Assembly: GCF_030253575.1 (NCBI RefSeq)
Contig: NC_080569.1
Span: 5,333,501-5,397,500 of the forward strand
Direction of reading: 5' to 3'
Length of the DNA stretch: 64,000 nt
Source: Rhododendron vialii
Lineage: Eukaryota > Streptophyta > Magnoliopsida > Ericales > Ericaceae
The position numbers were made by a program, and so were the translations under genes. Under the pieces are notes generated by a model. It did not search any database, was not told where the DNA came from, and saw nothing but the letters and a program-made list of their open reading frames with translations. Below, one piece after another: positions 1 through 9,837 of the stretch (positions are counted from its first letter, which is position 1; the number at the start of each line of letters is the position of its first letter).

Positions 1-2
1 TT

Positions 3-640
3 TAGGGATGGCAACAGGGCGGATCGGAGGCGGATATTGCAATATCCGAATCCAAACCCTCCACCCACCCTCCGAATCCGCCCCGAACTCCGAACGGATT
101 ACATTTTTGTCCTCCATCCCCGCTCCGAATGGGGAACGGATATCCGAATCCGAATTTGGAAAAAAAAAAAAAAGATTGGATTATTGGAACTCAATAAAAA
201 AAACTCACAGATTGAAAAAATAAAAACCAAATAAAGCTTACATGGGGAGGGAGTCTCGCTGCCGCGTTCCTAAGGGGAGATTGCCGCATCTCTCCGTTGC
301 CAGAGGGGTTTTTTAGAGAGAGAGAAGGGGGAGAAGTCATGTGCAAGGAGGGTTGTGTGAAGTGAAGTCGATTGAGTAGGAGACTGATTATTGACTAACC
401 CTAAAAATAAGATGTATTTATATAGTCGGATATTCAGAGGTGGATCGGATATCGGATTCGGGGTGGATCGGATATCGGATTCGGAGCGGATCGGATCGGA
501 GGCAGACTTACCTCCGAATCCGATCCGATCTCCGAATCTTTTTTGAAAAACAAAACGAATCTGCCCCAATATTCGAAAAATCTCCAAAAAATTCGATCCG
601 TTCGGGACGGATAACGGATCGGCCGAGATGGCCATCCCTA
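3..640. mobile_element. Non-autonomous hAT-like element
   Basis: The two ends are inverted copies of TAGGGATGGC, and the interior is built from repeated CCGAATCCG/CGGATCGGA words in both orientations, so the unit is fold-back-like. The right end is followed by ACTTCATT. That 8-mer sits at the matching place in two paralogous copies of the flanking repeat (near 4346 and 6135) that lack the element. The 8-bp site and TAGGG termini fit the hAT superfamily. The left flank is outside the window, so the matching duplication cannot be seen. No transposase is present. Confidence 0.65.
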
Positions 641-905
641 ACTTCATTGCGCCCCAGACGCATTCTTGAAATTTCAAAATGGACAAAAATTTGCGGTCTT
701 GCCACAAACACTCCCGAACTCCAATTTGCACGTAGTTTGAACAATTTGAAAGCTTGTCTACCCTACTTTCTAGCCAATTTATTTTGGCTCCAAAGTTATT
801 TATATATCAAACTATATGGCAATTTTACCCTCAATAGGTCGAAAAACAAGTTATTATGGGAAAATTATTCTTGAATCACACTAACTTTAAACCAGATCAA
901 AAGGA
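641..905. repeat. Interspersed repeat, copy A
   Basis: This stretch, starting ACTTCATTGCGCCCCAGACG, recurs almost unchanged at about 4346-4610 and 6135-6395. It contains no reading frame worth calling. Copies B and C lie inside the 3.7-7.2 kb tandem duplication. Copy A carries the hAT-like insertion on its left. Confidence 0.75.
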
Positions 906-1130
906 TCCATATCTACCAGTCGCATGAGTCATGACCACTAGATGCTTAGAAGAAAATACTTGAACTTTCTTTTCTTCCCACATCAAGAATCTAAATGGTA
1001 AGTTGGAACTATTGATTTTGTACCATCCTTTCCTCCCAAATACTGATTATCTCATAAAAGACTTGTTCCACTTCAATTTCGTCAACTAAAATCCGGTAAC
1101 AGAAATGGGAGACCCCTTGTCCTTCTTTGC

Positions 1131-1697
1131 CTAAGATCCACTGGCCGCTGCGTTGCTGTTTTTCTTGAATCGAATTAAGTAGTGCTTCCCATCTGAAGCC
1201 TGGTGGTGCTCAACTTTGGAAAAGATGATCTCATCCTTAGCTTCCAAACGATGTCTTCTAACAAACTCTCCCCAGTTGCCACCAATCAAACAACGTTTTG
1301 GATATCGTTTGAATGTCATCACCCAAGTCTTGTTTTGATGGTCAAGAACGTTAAGAATCGTCTCCTCCTCGTAACCCTTTTCGGGTGGCTTTGGACTTGG
1401 GAAATGCTGTTCTGAAACTTCGCCAGGAACATAGAGAGAACCGCACCGAACATCAGACCTAGTCAAGTGCTTGCGAAAGGAAGAGTTTCCTGGACTGTGA
1501 CCAGCAGCAGTTTCATTCCCCTCGTAGCTATTGCCTATGAAATCATCGTCTGAGCGAGTTATGGGGCTCTTTCTGCTATTAGTACCTCTGCCCTTATGGC
1601 CTTCTCTTTCAGAAGCCATATTGTTTGGAACACCAAGTGTTTGACAGGCTCTCTTCAACATAGTATTCATATACCCCCCTTGAGCATCAATCCTCAA
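1131..1697 (-). CDS. G1 3' exon: MYB-CC-like segment plus second B3 domain
   Basis: The exon starts after an acceptor (ATCTTCAG, then TTGAGG) and runs to a stop. Its first residues, LRIDAQGGYM followed by ...LKRACQTL, match the end of the LHEQLE coiled-coil of MYB-CC (PHR1-like) factors. Just 5' of the acceptor the same frame reads VCKYLQ, also as in that family. A Ser/Asn-rich linker leads into a B3 domain: FRKHLTRSDV, VSEQHFP, a D-Q-N-x-x-W core, GNWGEFVRRHRLEAKDEIIF and KHYLIRFKK. The tail is short (SNAAASGS). B3 domains bind DNA in the nucleus. An in-frame ORF continues 5' to about 1733 if the intron is not removed. The B3 call is firm; the chimera is by-eye inference. Confidence 0.75.
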   Translation of the reverse strand: MRIDAQGGYMNTMLKRACQTLGVPNNMASEREGHKGRGTNSRKSPITRSDDDFIGNSYEGNETAAGHSPGNSSFRKHLTRSDVRCGSLYVPGEVSEQHFPSPKPPEKGYEEETILNVLDHQNKTWVMTFKRYPKRCLIGGNWGEFVRRHRLEAKDEIIFSKVEHHQASDGKHYLIRFKKNSNAAASGS

Positions 1698-1830
1698 CTG
1701 AAGATATTTGCAAACAATATCAGATAACGCCAACGAAAACCAGCTACTACGGAAGATATTTCGATAGGGATTATTTATAGAAAGTTGAATTTACGGAACA
1801 ATTTGACAAGATGAGATCTCTTTTGCTCAC

Positions 1831-1873
1831 CTCTGGTTGGTTTTGCAGTCTTCTCTGCTTCTCCATTTGCATG
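1831..1873 (-). CDS. G1 internal mini-exon, MYB-CC LHEQLE fragment
   Basis: Between an acceptor-like GATTAG and a donor GAG/GTGAGC the frame reads MQMEKQRRLQNQPE. MYB-CC proteins have (L)QMEVQRRLHEQLE at this point, directly before the VQ..LQLRIEAQG exon. The order and separation by an intron match a MYB-CC gene, so this looks like captured genomic DNA, not a cDNA copy. Phase 2 in and phase 0 out keep frame with both neighbouring B3 exons. The usual Leu-His-Glu-Gln-Leu is degenerate (LQNQP). Confidence 0.5.
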
Positions 1874-1990
1874 CTAATCGCATCACGGAAATGAATGTTA
1901 AAGCAAGAACATCAGAACTCAAAGAAACACTTAAGAGAACAAAAAGACAGGACAAGAAAAAATTCTACAGAAGAATCTTACGTCTCATAC

Positions 1991-2344
1991 CTCCGTATTT
2001 TAAGTGAGTCAATGAGGTAGTGCTTGTTATGATCAGGACAGGAAGGTATGTAGAAGCTAATCAAGCCCAAATCTTCTGAGTTTTGAGCAGAAAAAAAGTC
2101 TTTCCATCCAGTTATAACCCACTCTGTACTAGAATCTTGAGGGATTAGGAGTTTCATATGCCAATCGGTGAAGCGACTGTCGGTCAGTAGTAGGTTGACC
2201 TCATTTTCGGTTCCCGAATTGGCCAAGAAATGCTTTTTGGCAGTTCCAGAGTAACGGTGAGCGTGTTGTTCTCGATATTGCTGGGACATAATTGCTCTTC
2301 AAAGAGAAAAGTTGCCCTCACAAATTCATCCCTTATGTCGCGAG
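1991..2344 (-). pseudogene. G1 first B3 domain, frameshifted
   Basis: From the acceptor near 2344 one frame gives a normal B3 start (TFLFEEQLCPSNI..NTLTV). The rest of the domain (GTAKKHFL..., DWHMKLLI, WVITGWKDFF, LGLISFYIP, NKHYLID) is in another frame. Aligned to G4 (LLTIPWRTAKKHFL) the switch is explained by one missing base near 2245. The exon ends at a good donor (CGGAG/GTATGAG, 1991). An ATG at 2289 could start a product lacking the first strands, so a truncated protein is possible, but a pseudogene is simpler. Confidence 0.7.
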
Positions 2345-3184
2345 CTGAAGGTATATCATCCCCCTTGTTATTATCCCTATAAGATGATATTTGTCCACAG
2401 AATGCGAGAAAATAAGCCTGTAATAATTCTATCTCATTGTAGCACAGGGATGGCTAAATTGCATCTTGATCAGGAACGCGAAAAGACCATAAGAGGGGCA
2501 GACAAATCAAAGCCTTGTGGTTTGTGTAAACTACATTCAACTAACCCACAAGTTCTTGTCTCTGTATAACTGAAGAATGAACTTCACAGACTTGGAGCAT
2601 CTCTGTTGCTCAGTTTTATTAGAAAAAATCTCTATTCTTGAAATGCCTGTTTGTTATACACGAAAAAAAGACAGAATATCCATCTGATTCAATGGTGTCC
2701 CTTCAAATAGAAATTTTTTTTTCTCGAAGTTCGGTTGGGATGATAGAATTCAAGCACGTTGTCTTATGTTAAAAACCATTTATTTGGAATACATCCGCTC
2801 ACAGTCATCCGGTCCAATGGCGCTGCTTATTGAACGGGATGTCATCGAGGGTCTTCGGTAAATGGGAATCCCCAATTAAAAGGCAATTTGACCAAAACTA
2901 GATATCAAAGAACAGCGCAAGAACAGAGCAGTGTGCGCCTTATGTGGATTGAAATCATATGATTCTCGGAAAACAAGGCCGATGATTGTGATACATTGTT
3001 TACTGAGAAAATGAAAGAAAGCTAGATGAATACACACACATATACGAAAGAAAGAAAGAAAGAACGAACTCAAGATATGCAATTCTTGAAAGAAGAATTC
3101 TAATGAAGTATCAGTTTTAAGGAGAAGAAAAGGGAAACTTTTTTCCCCTGGAGTTTGATTCTGATGAGGGAAAGAATTCAATGA
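2345..3184 (-). other. Probable G1 first intron
   Basis: No supported gene lies in this stretch. It separates the G1 first-exon candidate from the first B3 exon, the same order as in the other array genes. A short (GAAA)n run lies near 3045-3065. Confidence 0.4.
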
Positions 3185-3438
3185 GTCGTGGCCCCCGATG
3201 GTGGACCAACTTCTAATTCTTCTCTAAAGGGCTGGAACTCTGTATTGGGGGCAGCAACCTCTGATGGGTTCGAAGAGATTTGATTTTGTTCTTCTTTTCC
3301 CGGAGAAGAACGCCAAATGTTGAACGCGAGCAAAGCGACATTGTCTTCGTTCTCTTCTTCTTCTTCGAAATCTGAGTTCTTCATCAAGTTCCCTTCTTTC
3401 TCGATTGGACCAGTGTCGTTGTCTCTGCCTTTAAGCAT
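3185..3438 (-). CDS. G1 first-exon candidate (acidic N-terminus)
   Basis: An ATG at 3438 is preceded by ATCAAGAAA, as in the other array first exons, and by a (GA)n tract on the plus strand. The frame encodes an acidic segment (DFEEEEENEDN) ending EELEVG, similar to the EELELG end of other first exons. The canonical GGGGTAAG donor is replaced by GGTCCACC, so the true 3' edge is uncertain, another sign that G1 may be decayed. Confidence 0.45.
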
Positions 3439-3484
3439 TTTCTTGATTGTTTCTTGAGTATTGAGAAAAGTGAGTACTTCGCTG

Positions 3485-3487
<3 letters not shown>

Positions 3488-3548
<61 letters not shown>

Positions 3549-3580
3549 AGTTGGGAAGTGGCCGTTTTGTTATATATAGT
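3488..3580 (-). promoter_or_regulatory. G1 (GA/CT)n leader and TATA
   Basis: About 59 bp of pure GA lies 50 bp upstream of the G1 ATG, so the sense strand carries (CT)n in the 5' leader. TATATATA follows upstream near 3572-3579, then GACGGTTGG. The arrangement matches the promoters of G4, G6 and G8. Confidence 0.5.
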
Positions 3581-3737
3581 TGACGGTTGGACCTGTAGCT
3601 TTCTCAGCAGTTATGTTTGTTGAGTCAGTTTTTTTTTTTTTTTGAATCCACTTGATGCTAAACATGAATTGTAGTGGTCTGGATAACGGGTCAGCAAATG
3701 TCCATATGAGACCAAAGGGGTCGTCGTGATGGTGTTG

Positions 3738-5571
3738 CATGTCGAGGTTTGATAGTCGTAGCGTTGAAGTTGTGGTGCTGGTGGTAGTGGTTAAATGAAG
3801 ACAGAGGTGGTAGGGTTTAGGGGCGGTGCCAATGGTTGTAGCAGAGTGGAAGTGTGGTGGTAAAGGTGGTGAAGTGATGGTGTAGGTGGTGAAGTGGTAG
3901 TGGTGTAGGGGTTGTGTTACGATGACAGTGTTAGTAGTGGAAAGTGGTAGTGCTCCGATGATCTTTGTAGTGGTTTACTTACTACCCATTTTTCATAGAT
4001 AAAACTTTATTATGTTTATGGTTGGATTACACCATCTTTTAGTGCTTTGAAAGTCCTATTTATCGATATATAATAAGTCTTTACGTGATTTAAAATGAGT
4101 AAGATGCGAGCGTTTAACCTAAATTATTTATTTTTTGATATACTGAGGGTAAATTGGTCATACCTTTTGATATACAAATAATTTTAAATCCAAACTACTT
4201 GGGTAATAAAGTAAACTCAACAAGCTTTTTAACGGTTCAAACCTGGCAAAAATCGGAGTTCGGAAGTTTCCGGAACAAACCCACAAAATTTGACCAATTG
4301 TGGACTTCTAAAATGCGCCCCAGACGCAATTCCATGCGCCTCAGACGCACTTCATTGCGCCCCAGACGCATTCTTGAAATTTCAAAACTGACCAAAAATT
4401 TGCGGTCTTGCTACGGACACTCGCGAACTCCAATTTATACGTAGTTTGAACCGTTGTAAAGCTTGTCTACCTACTTTCTAACCAATTTATTTTGGCTCCA
4501 AAGTTATTTATAAATCAAATTATATGGCAATTTTACCCTCAATAGGTTGAAAAACAAATTATTATGGGAAAATTCTTGAATCACACTAACTTTATACCGG
4601 ATCAAAACCTACTTTATATCGATGAAGAGAGTATTCAAATTAATAAAATATGGTGGGACCGAACCATAAAAATTATAAATATTGGTTTATGAAAAGTTAG
4701 TCGAAAGTAGACCAATTCAAGGATCGTCGGAGCCACTAAGGCTAAAACATGTTTTTGCGCCCTTCATTTCTTAAGATTTCTAGAGAGTTCATAGGACGTT
4801 TGACACTTCATCAAAGCACACAAAAACTAATTAATCATCGGGACTCGTCAAAGTCGTACGCCTAGGACAAGGCTTATACATTTACGAAGCCAAATTTTGG
4901 TGTCCACATGCACCACCAACAATATAACTTGACTACTATGAATACCAAACCACCAGCACCACCATAACTGCTTAACTCCACCAGTACTATCGCCACTAGC
5001 TCGACTATAATCACCTCACCACTGCACCTTCACCACCACCCCCATCATTTCAAATACTATCACCACAACCACCTCGCCAGCATTCCACCACCATCCATCG
5101 TTATTTCACCACCACGCGCACCAGAAAATGGTTTGGGGTCACTGCTGAGGAGGTTTCTCCGATGTGAATGATCTGGATATCATGTATTAGCTCGTTACAT
5201 AGTAAATTACCGAAGTATCAATGTTTTGGTCTGTGAAAGCTGCTATGGGGACTTTGGCCTAGCATCATGGTAGGTAGAGCTGAGACACTAAACATGTATA
5301 ATAGATGTTTCGCAGAGTTTGGAATCAATAGATCAATGGGTTTCGTCAGGAAGGGCGTTTTTAACGTAGCTGTATTTCTGTTGCATGCTTTCTCGTTTGT
5401 TGGATTGTTGAAGTTGGCCTCGCATCTTTCTCAAAAAAACAGCAGCTTGACATTCCTAAGAGTTCCTGCATGTATTATGATCAGGCAATGAACTATTTTT
5501 CTGCAGCTCTTCAAACAATGGGGACTGTGCTGTTTTTGTATTTTATTGCTTAATACAGAATTCCACCTCAT
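3738..5571. repeat. Tandem duplication unit 1 (GTGGTG/CACCAC-rich)
   Basis: This unit and the next are diverged direct copies. Both start near TGATAGT.GT...GTTGAAGTTGTGG, pass through the repeat also seen at 641-905, and end at the CTTGACTACTA..CACCAGCACCACCATAA block with a CTGCAGCTCTTCAAACAATG tail. The GTGGTG-rich left part and CACCAC-rich right part are loosely complementary, so the unit could fold back on itself. The only ORFs are short low-complexity ones. It resembles a repeated non-coding element. Confidence 0.7.
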
Positions 5572-7202
5572 GTGGAGGTCTGATAGTTGTGGTGTTGAAG
5601 TTGTGGTGTTGGTGATAGTTGTTATATGAAGGCAGAGGTGGTACGGTTTAGTGGCGGTGCCAATGGTGGTAGCAAAGTGGAAGTGTGGTAGTAGAGGTGG
5701 TGAAGTGAAAGTGGTGGAGGGTTTGTGTTACGATGACCATGTTGGTAGTACTCCGATTATCTTTGTAGTGGTTTACTTAATATCATTTTTTATAAATAAA
5801 ACTTTATTATTTTTATGGTTGGATTACACCATCTTTTAGTGCTTTGAAAATCCTATTTATCGATACATAATAAGTCTTTATCAGATTTAAAATGAGGAAA
5901 ATGCGAGCGTTTTACCTAAATTATTTATTTTCTGATATATTGAGGGTAAATTGGTCATACTTTTTGATGTACAAATACTTTTAAATCCAAACTACTTGGG
6001 TAATAAAGTAGACTCAACAAGCTTTTTAACGGTTCAAACTTTGTAAAAATCGGAGTCCGGAACAAACCCGCAAAATTTGACCAATTATTGGCTTCTAATG
6101 CGCCCCAGACGCAATTCCATGCGCCTCAGGCTCACTTCATTGCGCCCCAGACGCATTCTTGAAATTTCAAAACCGACCAAATTTGCGGTCTTGCTACGGA
6201 CACTCCCGAACTCCAATTTGCATGTAGTTTGAACCGTTGGAAAGCCTGTCTACCCTACTTTCTAAACAATTTATTTTGGCTTCAAAGTTATTTAAAAATC
6301 AAACTATATGGCAATTTTACGCTCAATAGGTCGAAAAATAAATTATTATGGGAAAATTCTTGAATCACACTAACTTGAAACCGGATTAAAACCTACTTTA
6401 TATTGATAAAGAGAGTATTCAAATTAATAAAATATGGTGGGACCGAACCATAACAATAATAGCTATTGGTTTATGAAAAGTTGGTTGAAAGTAGACCAAT
6501 ACAAGAATTGTCGGAGCCACTAAGACTAAAACATGTTTTTGCGCCCTCCCACTCATTCTAAGTTCCTTTCGGTACTCGTATTCTTAATTCTAAGGTATTC
6601 GTTCATTTCTTAAGATTTCTAGAGAGTTCATAGGACGTTTGACACTTCATCAAAGTACACAAAAACTACTTAATCATCGGGATTTGCCCATGCCACAAAC
6701 AATATCACTTGACTACTAGTACTATGACTACCAAACCACCAGCACCACCATAACCGCTTAACCCCACTGGAAGTGTTGCCACTAGGTCGACTGTAATCAC
6801 CTCACCACTGCAACTTCACCACCCCCCCATCATTTCACATACTATCACCACAACCACCTCGCCAGCATTCCACCACCATCCATCGTTATTTCACTACCAC
6901 GCACACCAGAAAATGGTTTAGGGTCACTACTGGGGTTGTTTCTCCAATGTGAATGATCTGGATATCTTGTATGAGCTCTTTTCAGACTAAATATACCAAA
7001 GTATCAAGGTTTCGGTTTGTCAAAGTTGCTTTCTCGTTTGTTGGATTGTTGAGTTGGCCTCATATCTTTCTCGAAAAACAGCAGCTTGACCTTCCTAAGT
7101 GTTCCTGTTTTATGATCGGGCAATGAACTATTTTCTGCAGCTCTTCAAACAATGGGGACTGTGCTGTTTTTGTATTTTATCACTTAATATAGAATTCCAC
7201 CT
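5572..7202. repeat. Tandem duplication unit 2
   Basis: Second copy of the unit at 3738-5571, about 200 bp shorter because of deletions, notably in the right third. It has a small extra piece near 6545-6600. No coding region is supported. Confidence 0.7.
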
Positions 7203-7934
7203 CAAAGAGAGGGAAGTTTTCTTTTCATTAAAAAAAATGAAAAAGCTTCTCTTTGGTAGCGGGAATAGGGAAGAAAGGATCTTTTCGTAGATAGAGACTT
7301 AAACCTTTGCGGGGTGTCTTTTATTTCTGCAAAAGTTGAAACTACCAAATTCAATTAAAGGATCTGATTACAACAAGAACAGTCACCATGCATAACAAGA
7401 AGATGTGGTGAGAAGGAGGTTCACAAGAAAAACCTATCGTTAGTTTTGACATCAACGGGCTCACAGAATTTTTGACATCAAGGACTGAAATCGTATTGTT
7501 AGTTTGGCTCATGGATTTGCTGGAAGAGAAATGGCGCAAAGCGAAAACTGAGAATGAAGGAGAGATTAAATCCAGTCAGCGTGACTACTCACTGATATTA
7601 TCATCCAAACAGGTGCAAAATTGATGGTACTGAAACTCTCTAGGATGTCAACTCTAGGTGTTCATATAACATTTCGGTGTCGATTTCAAATTCACGGATG
7701 TGCTTCATGTATATACAGCGTTTGCAATCGCATGATCTATGAATGGGCAAAGCTAATGTTTGTAAATTGCCTTCTACAAGAAGTAAATACATCGAGCCCT
7801 TATTGCAGCCCATGCTACCGAATCAGCTATGTACTCTCTTTTTGGAGTTAGCTTTCGATTCATTTCAGGAATTTTTTGATGACTACCTTTTCCTGTTTTT
7901 CCTTGATCAATAATCACCATGGACTGCCACACTC
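7203..7934. other. Intergenic, nothing recognised
   Basis: Sequence downstream of the G2 stop. ORFs are short and unlike known proteins. It must contain the G2 3' UTR. Confidence 0.5.
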
Positions 7935-9837
7935 TCATGCCCTAAAACAACAATAATATCCACACCCACCAGATTTCTTCTTACCCCTTTTGCGACTGCT
8001 GTCACTGTCACTCCTTTGTCTTGAATTATCGTCTTGTTGTTTCTCTCCTCCTCGATTATGATCCTCTCCAATGCCTTCAATTCTTGAACCTCTTGTGCTA
8101 TCATAGGCTTCTGCAGTAGTAACCGATTGATAAGTCAGATTATAACTCCCACCGGCCTCTTCTATCTCCTTAGCATGTTGAATAAGAAAGTGTCGTGAGT
8201 CCAAAGGCAGGACGGGTTTGTAGAAGCTAATCAAATCCCCAGTTTCCACCTTGTACTCCTTCACAAATCCCTCCCAACCACTTTCGAGAAAGTAGGTTCC
8301 GAAAAAGCACCGGATTTTGCAGCACCACTCCATGTTTTTAGCATCAGTAAAATAAAGTCTCTCCAGCTCATGAGTTTCAGCAGGAATCCCAACTGCTGGG
8401 AAATGGTGTCTCACTTGTTCCTCAGAAAGACTTAGCCGCGGCCTGTCACATCCAACTTCAGATAGGGTCAATTGTTTCTGGAAAAGAAAATTTTCCTGCT
8501 TGAACTCCAAACTCTCCTCTGCAATTCTCCTAAATACAGGTTCAATCAGGAAACAATCATCTTCTGCCCGGGGGAAAGGTTTGTGGAAGCGAATCACATC
8601 TTTAGCTCTCAAGTTGTTCTGCTCGGCAAACGTCTGCCAGTCCTCCATCAGAAAGACACATTCTTCCCGATCATACTTGATTTTCGTGGACCACCACCAA
8701 TTGCAAGTATCGGTAGTTAGCTTAATTACCGTCTCTTCTTGTCCTTTACTATCTATTTTTGGAAGAAACCTTTGAAAATAGTCCAATGCTATTTCTACTG
8801 GAATTGAGAGCCTCCCCTGGTAATCAACTTCGCTAGGCGTCAACCGCATCTGAAAGAGTAATTTCCTCAACTTGAACTGGAAAACTTTGGTTGGTTTCGG
8901 TGTGGTTAGCAATAAAGTTCCACTGCTATCACCAAATCTCTTGAGATGTTCAATAAGGAAGTGTCGCGAGGTTAAAGGCTGGACTCGCTGGAAAGGCGGT
9001 CGGTAGAACCTTATCACATCCCCGGCTTCCACGTTGTGCTCCTTCACGTATTCCCCCCAGTCAATCATGTAGGTTCCTGACGCATGGTACGTGATTTTCA
9101 TGCACCACTCCCTGTTTTGAGCGTCAGTAAAGTACAGCCTCTCCACATGACGAGGAGTCTCCCCGGAATGAGTGGGGATCCTAACTACGCGAAAATGCCT
9201 TCTTACTATTTCTTCATCAAGGATCATCGATCCGAAATTGAGATTGTATTCGCTCACTAGCCACTGGAACTCAAACTTTTCTCTCATGAATGTAGCAGGA
9301 AAATTCTCGCCAACACCTTCGTCTTGATCCCTCAATCTGACATGTTTTTCAATCAGGTAATGGTTGTTTTGTGAGCCATTACCACCACCGGTAGCGCCAA
9401 AAGGTCTGTAGAAGCGAATCACATCCTTAGTTTTTAAATCATTGGACAAGGCAAAACTTAGCCACCACTCGCTGTCAATCAGGAACGCGCATTCCTCTCG
9501 AATGTACCTCATTGTCATGGGCCAAATGCGGCCTTGGGTGTCGGAAATAGTTATCTTCTTCTCCCAAGTATTTGGACCGTGTTTGGGTGGTGGTGGGGGA
9601 AAATCATTGTCCATGGTTATCTCCACGGGAATGAAGAGCCTGGCCTGTCCAATGTCGTCAGGTGTCAACCGCAGCTCGAAGAGGAAAATTTTCCTAGTGA
9701 AGGAAGGAACAGTGGTTGGTTTGGCAAGCAACAGATCGTGGGTTGTCGGCATATAAAATAAAGGGCTATCTGGTTTATCAGTAGAATCATCCTCTGTTCC
9801 TTTTAGCTTCTCCATGCCACCCCTCATAGTTGAGTCT
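7935..9837 (-). CDS. G2: four-B3-domain protein, main exon
   Basis: One open exon of 634 codons follows an acceptor (TTTGCAG/AGACTC) and keeps the array's phase-2 junction. Numbering from the internal Met, there are four B3 domains at about 48-160, 185-293, 323-428 and 447-551. Domains 1 and 3 share (M)RLTP..(D/E)V and RLFIPVEI/RLSIPVEIAL. Domains 2 and 4 share the ERLYFTDA.N.EWC.KI signature and VE(A/T)GD, so the protein looks like a duplicated two-domain module. The tail is Asp/Ser/Arg-rich, then polybasic (RKRGKKK), ending in a Cys cluster (SGGCGYYCCF). It is likely a nuclear DNA-binding protein; the multiple domains could contact extended or repeated sites. I could not find its first exon in 9.9-11 kb. 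Confidence 0.85.

Noticed and set aside
440-874. ORF of 144 codons within and beyond the left hAT-like element
   Set aside because: Made of CGGATCGG-type repeat words and crosses the element boundary.
9442-9756. Plus-strand ORFs of 60-190 codons opposite the B3 exons (also 14304-14597, 63098-63664)
   Set aside because: Antisense shadows of well-conserved minus-strand B3 domains; no family resemblance and no conserved start.
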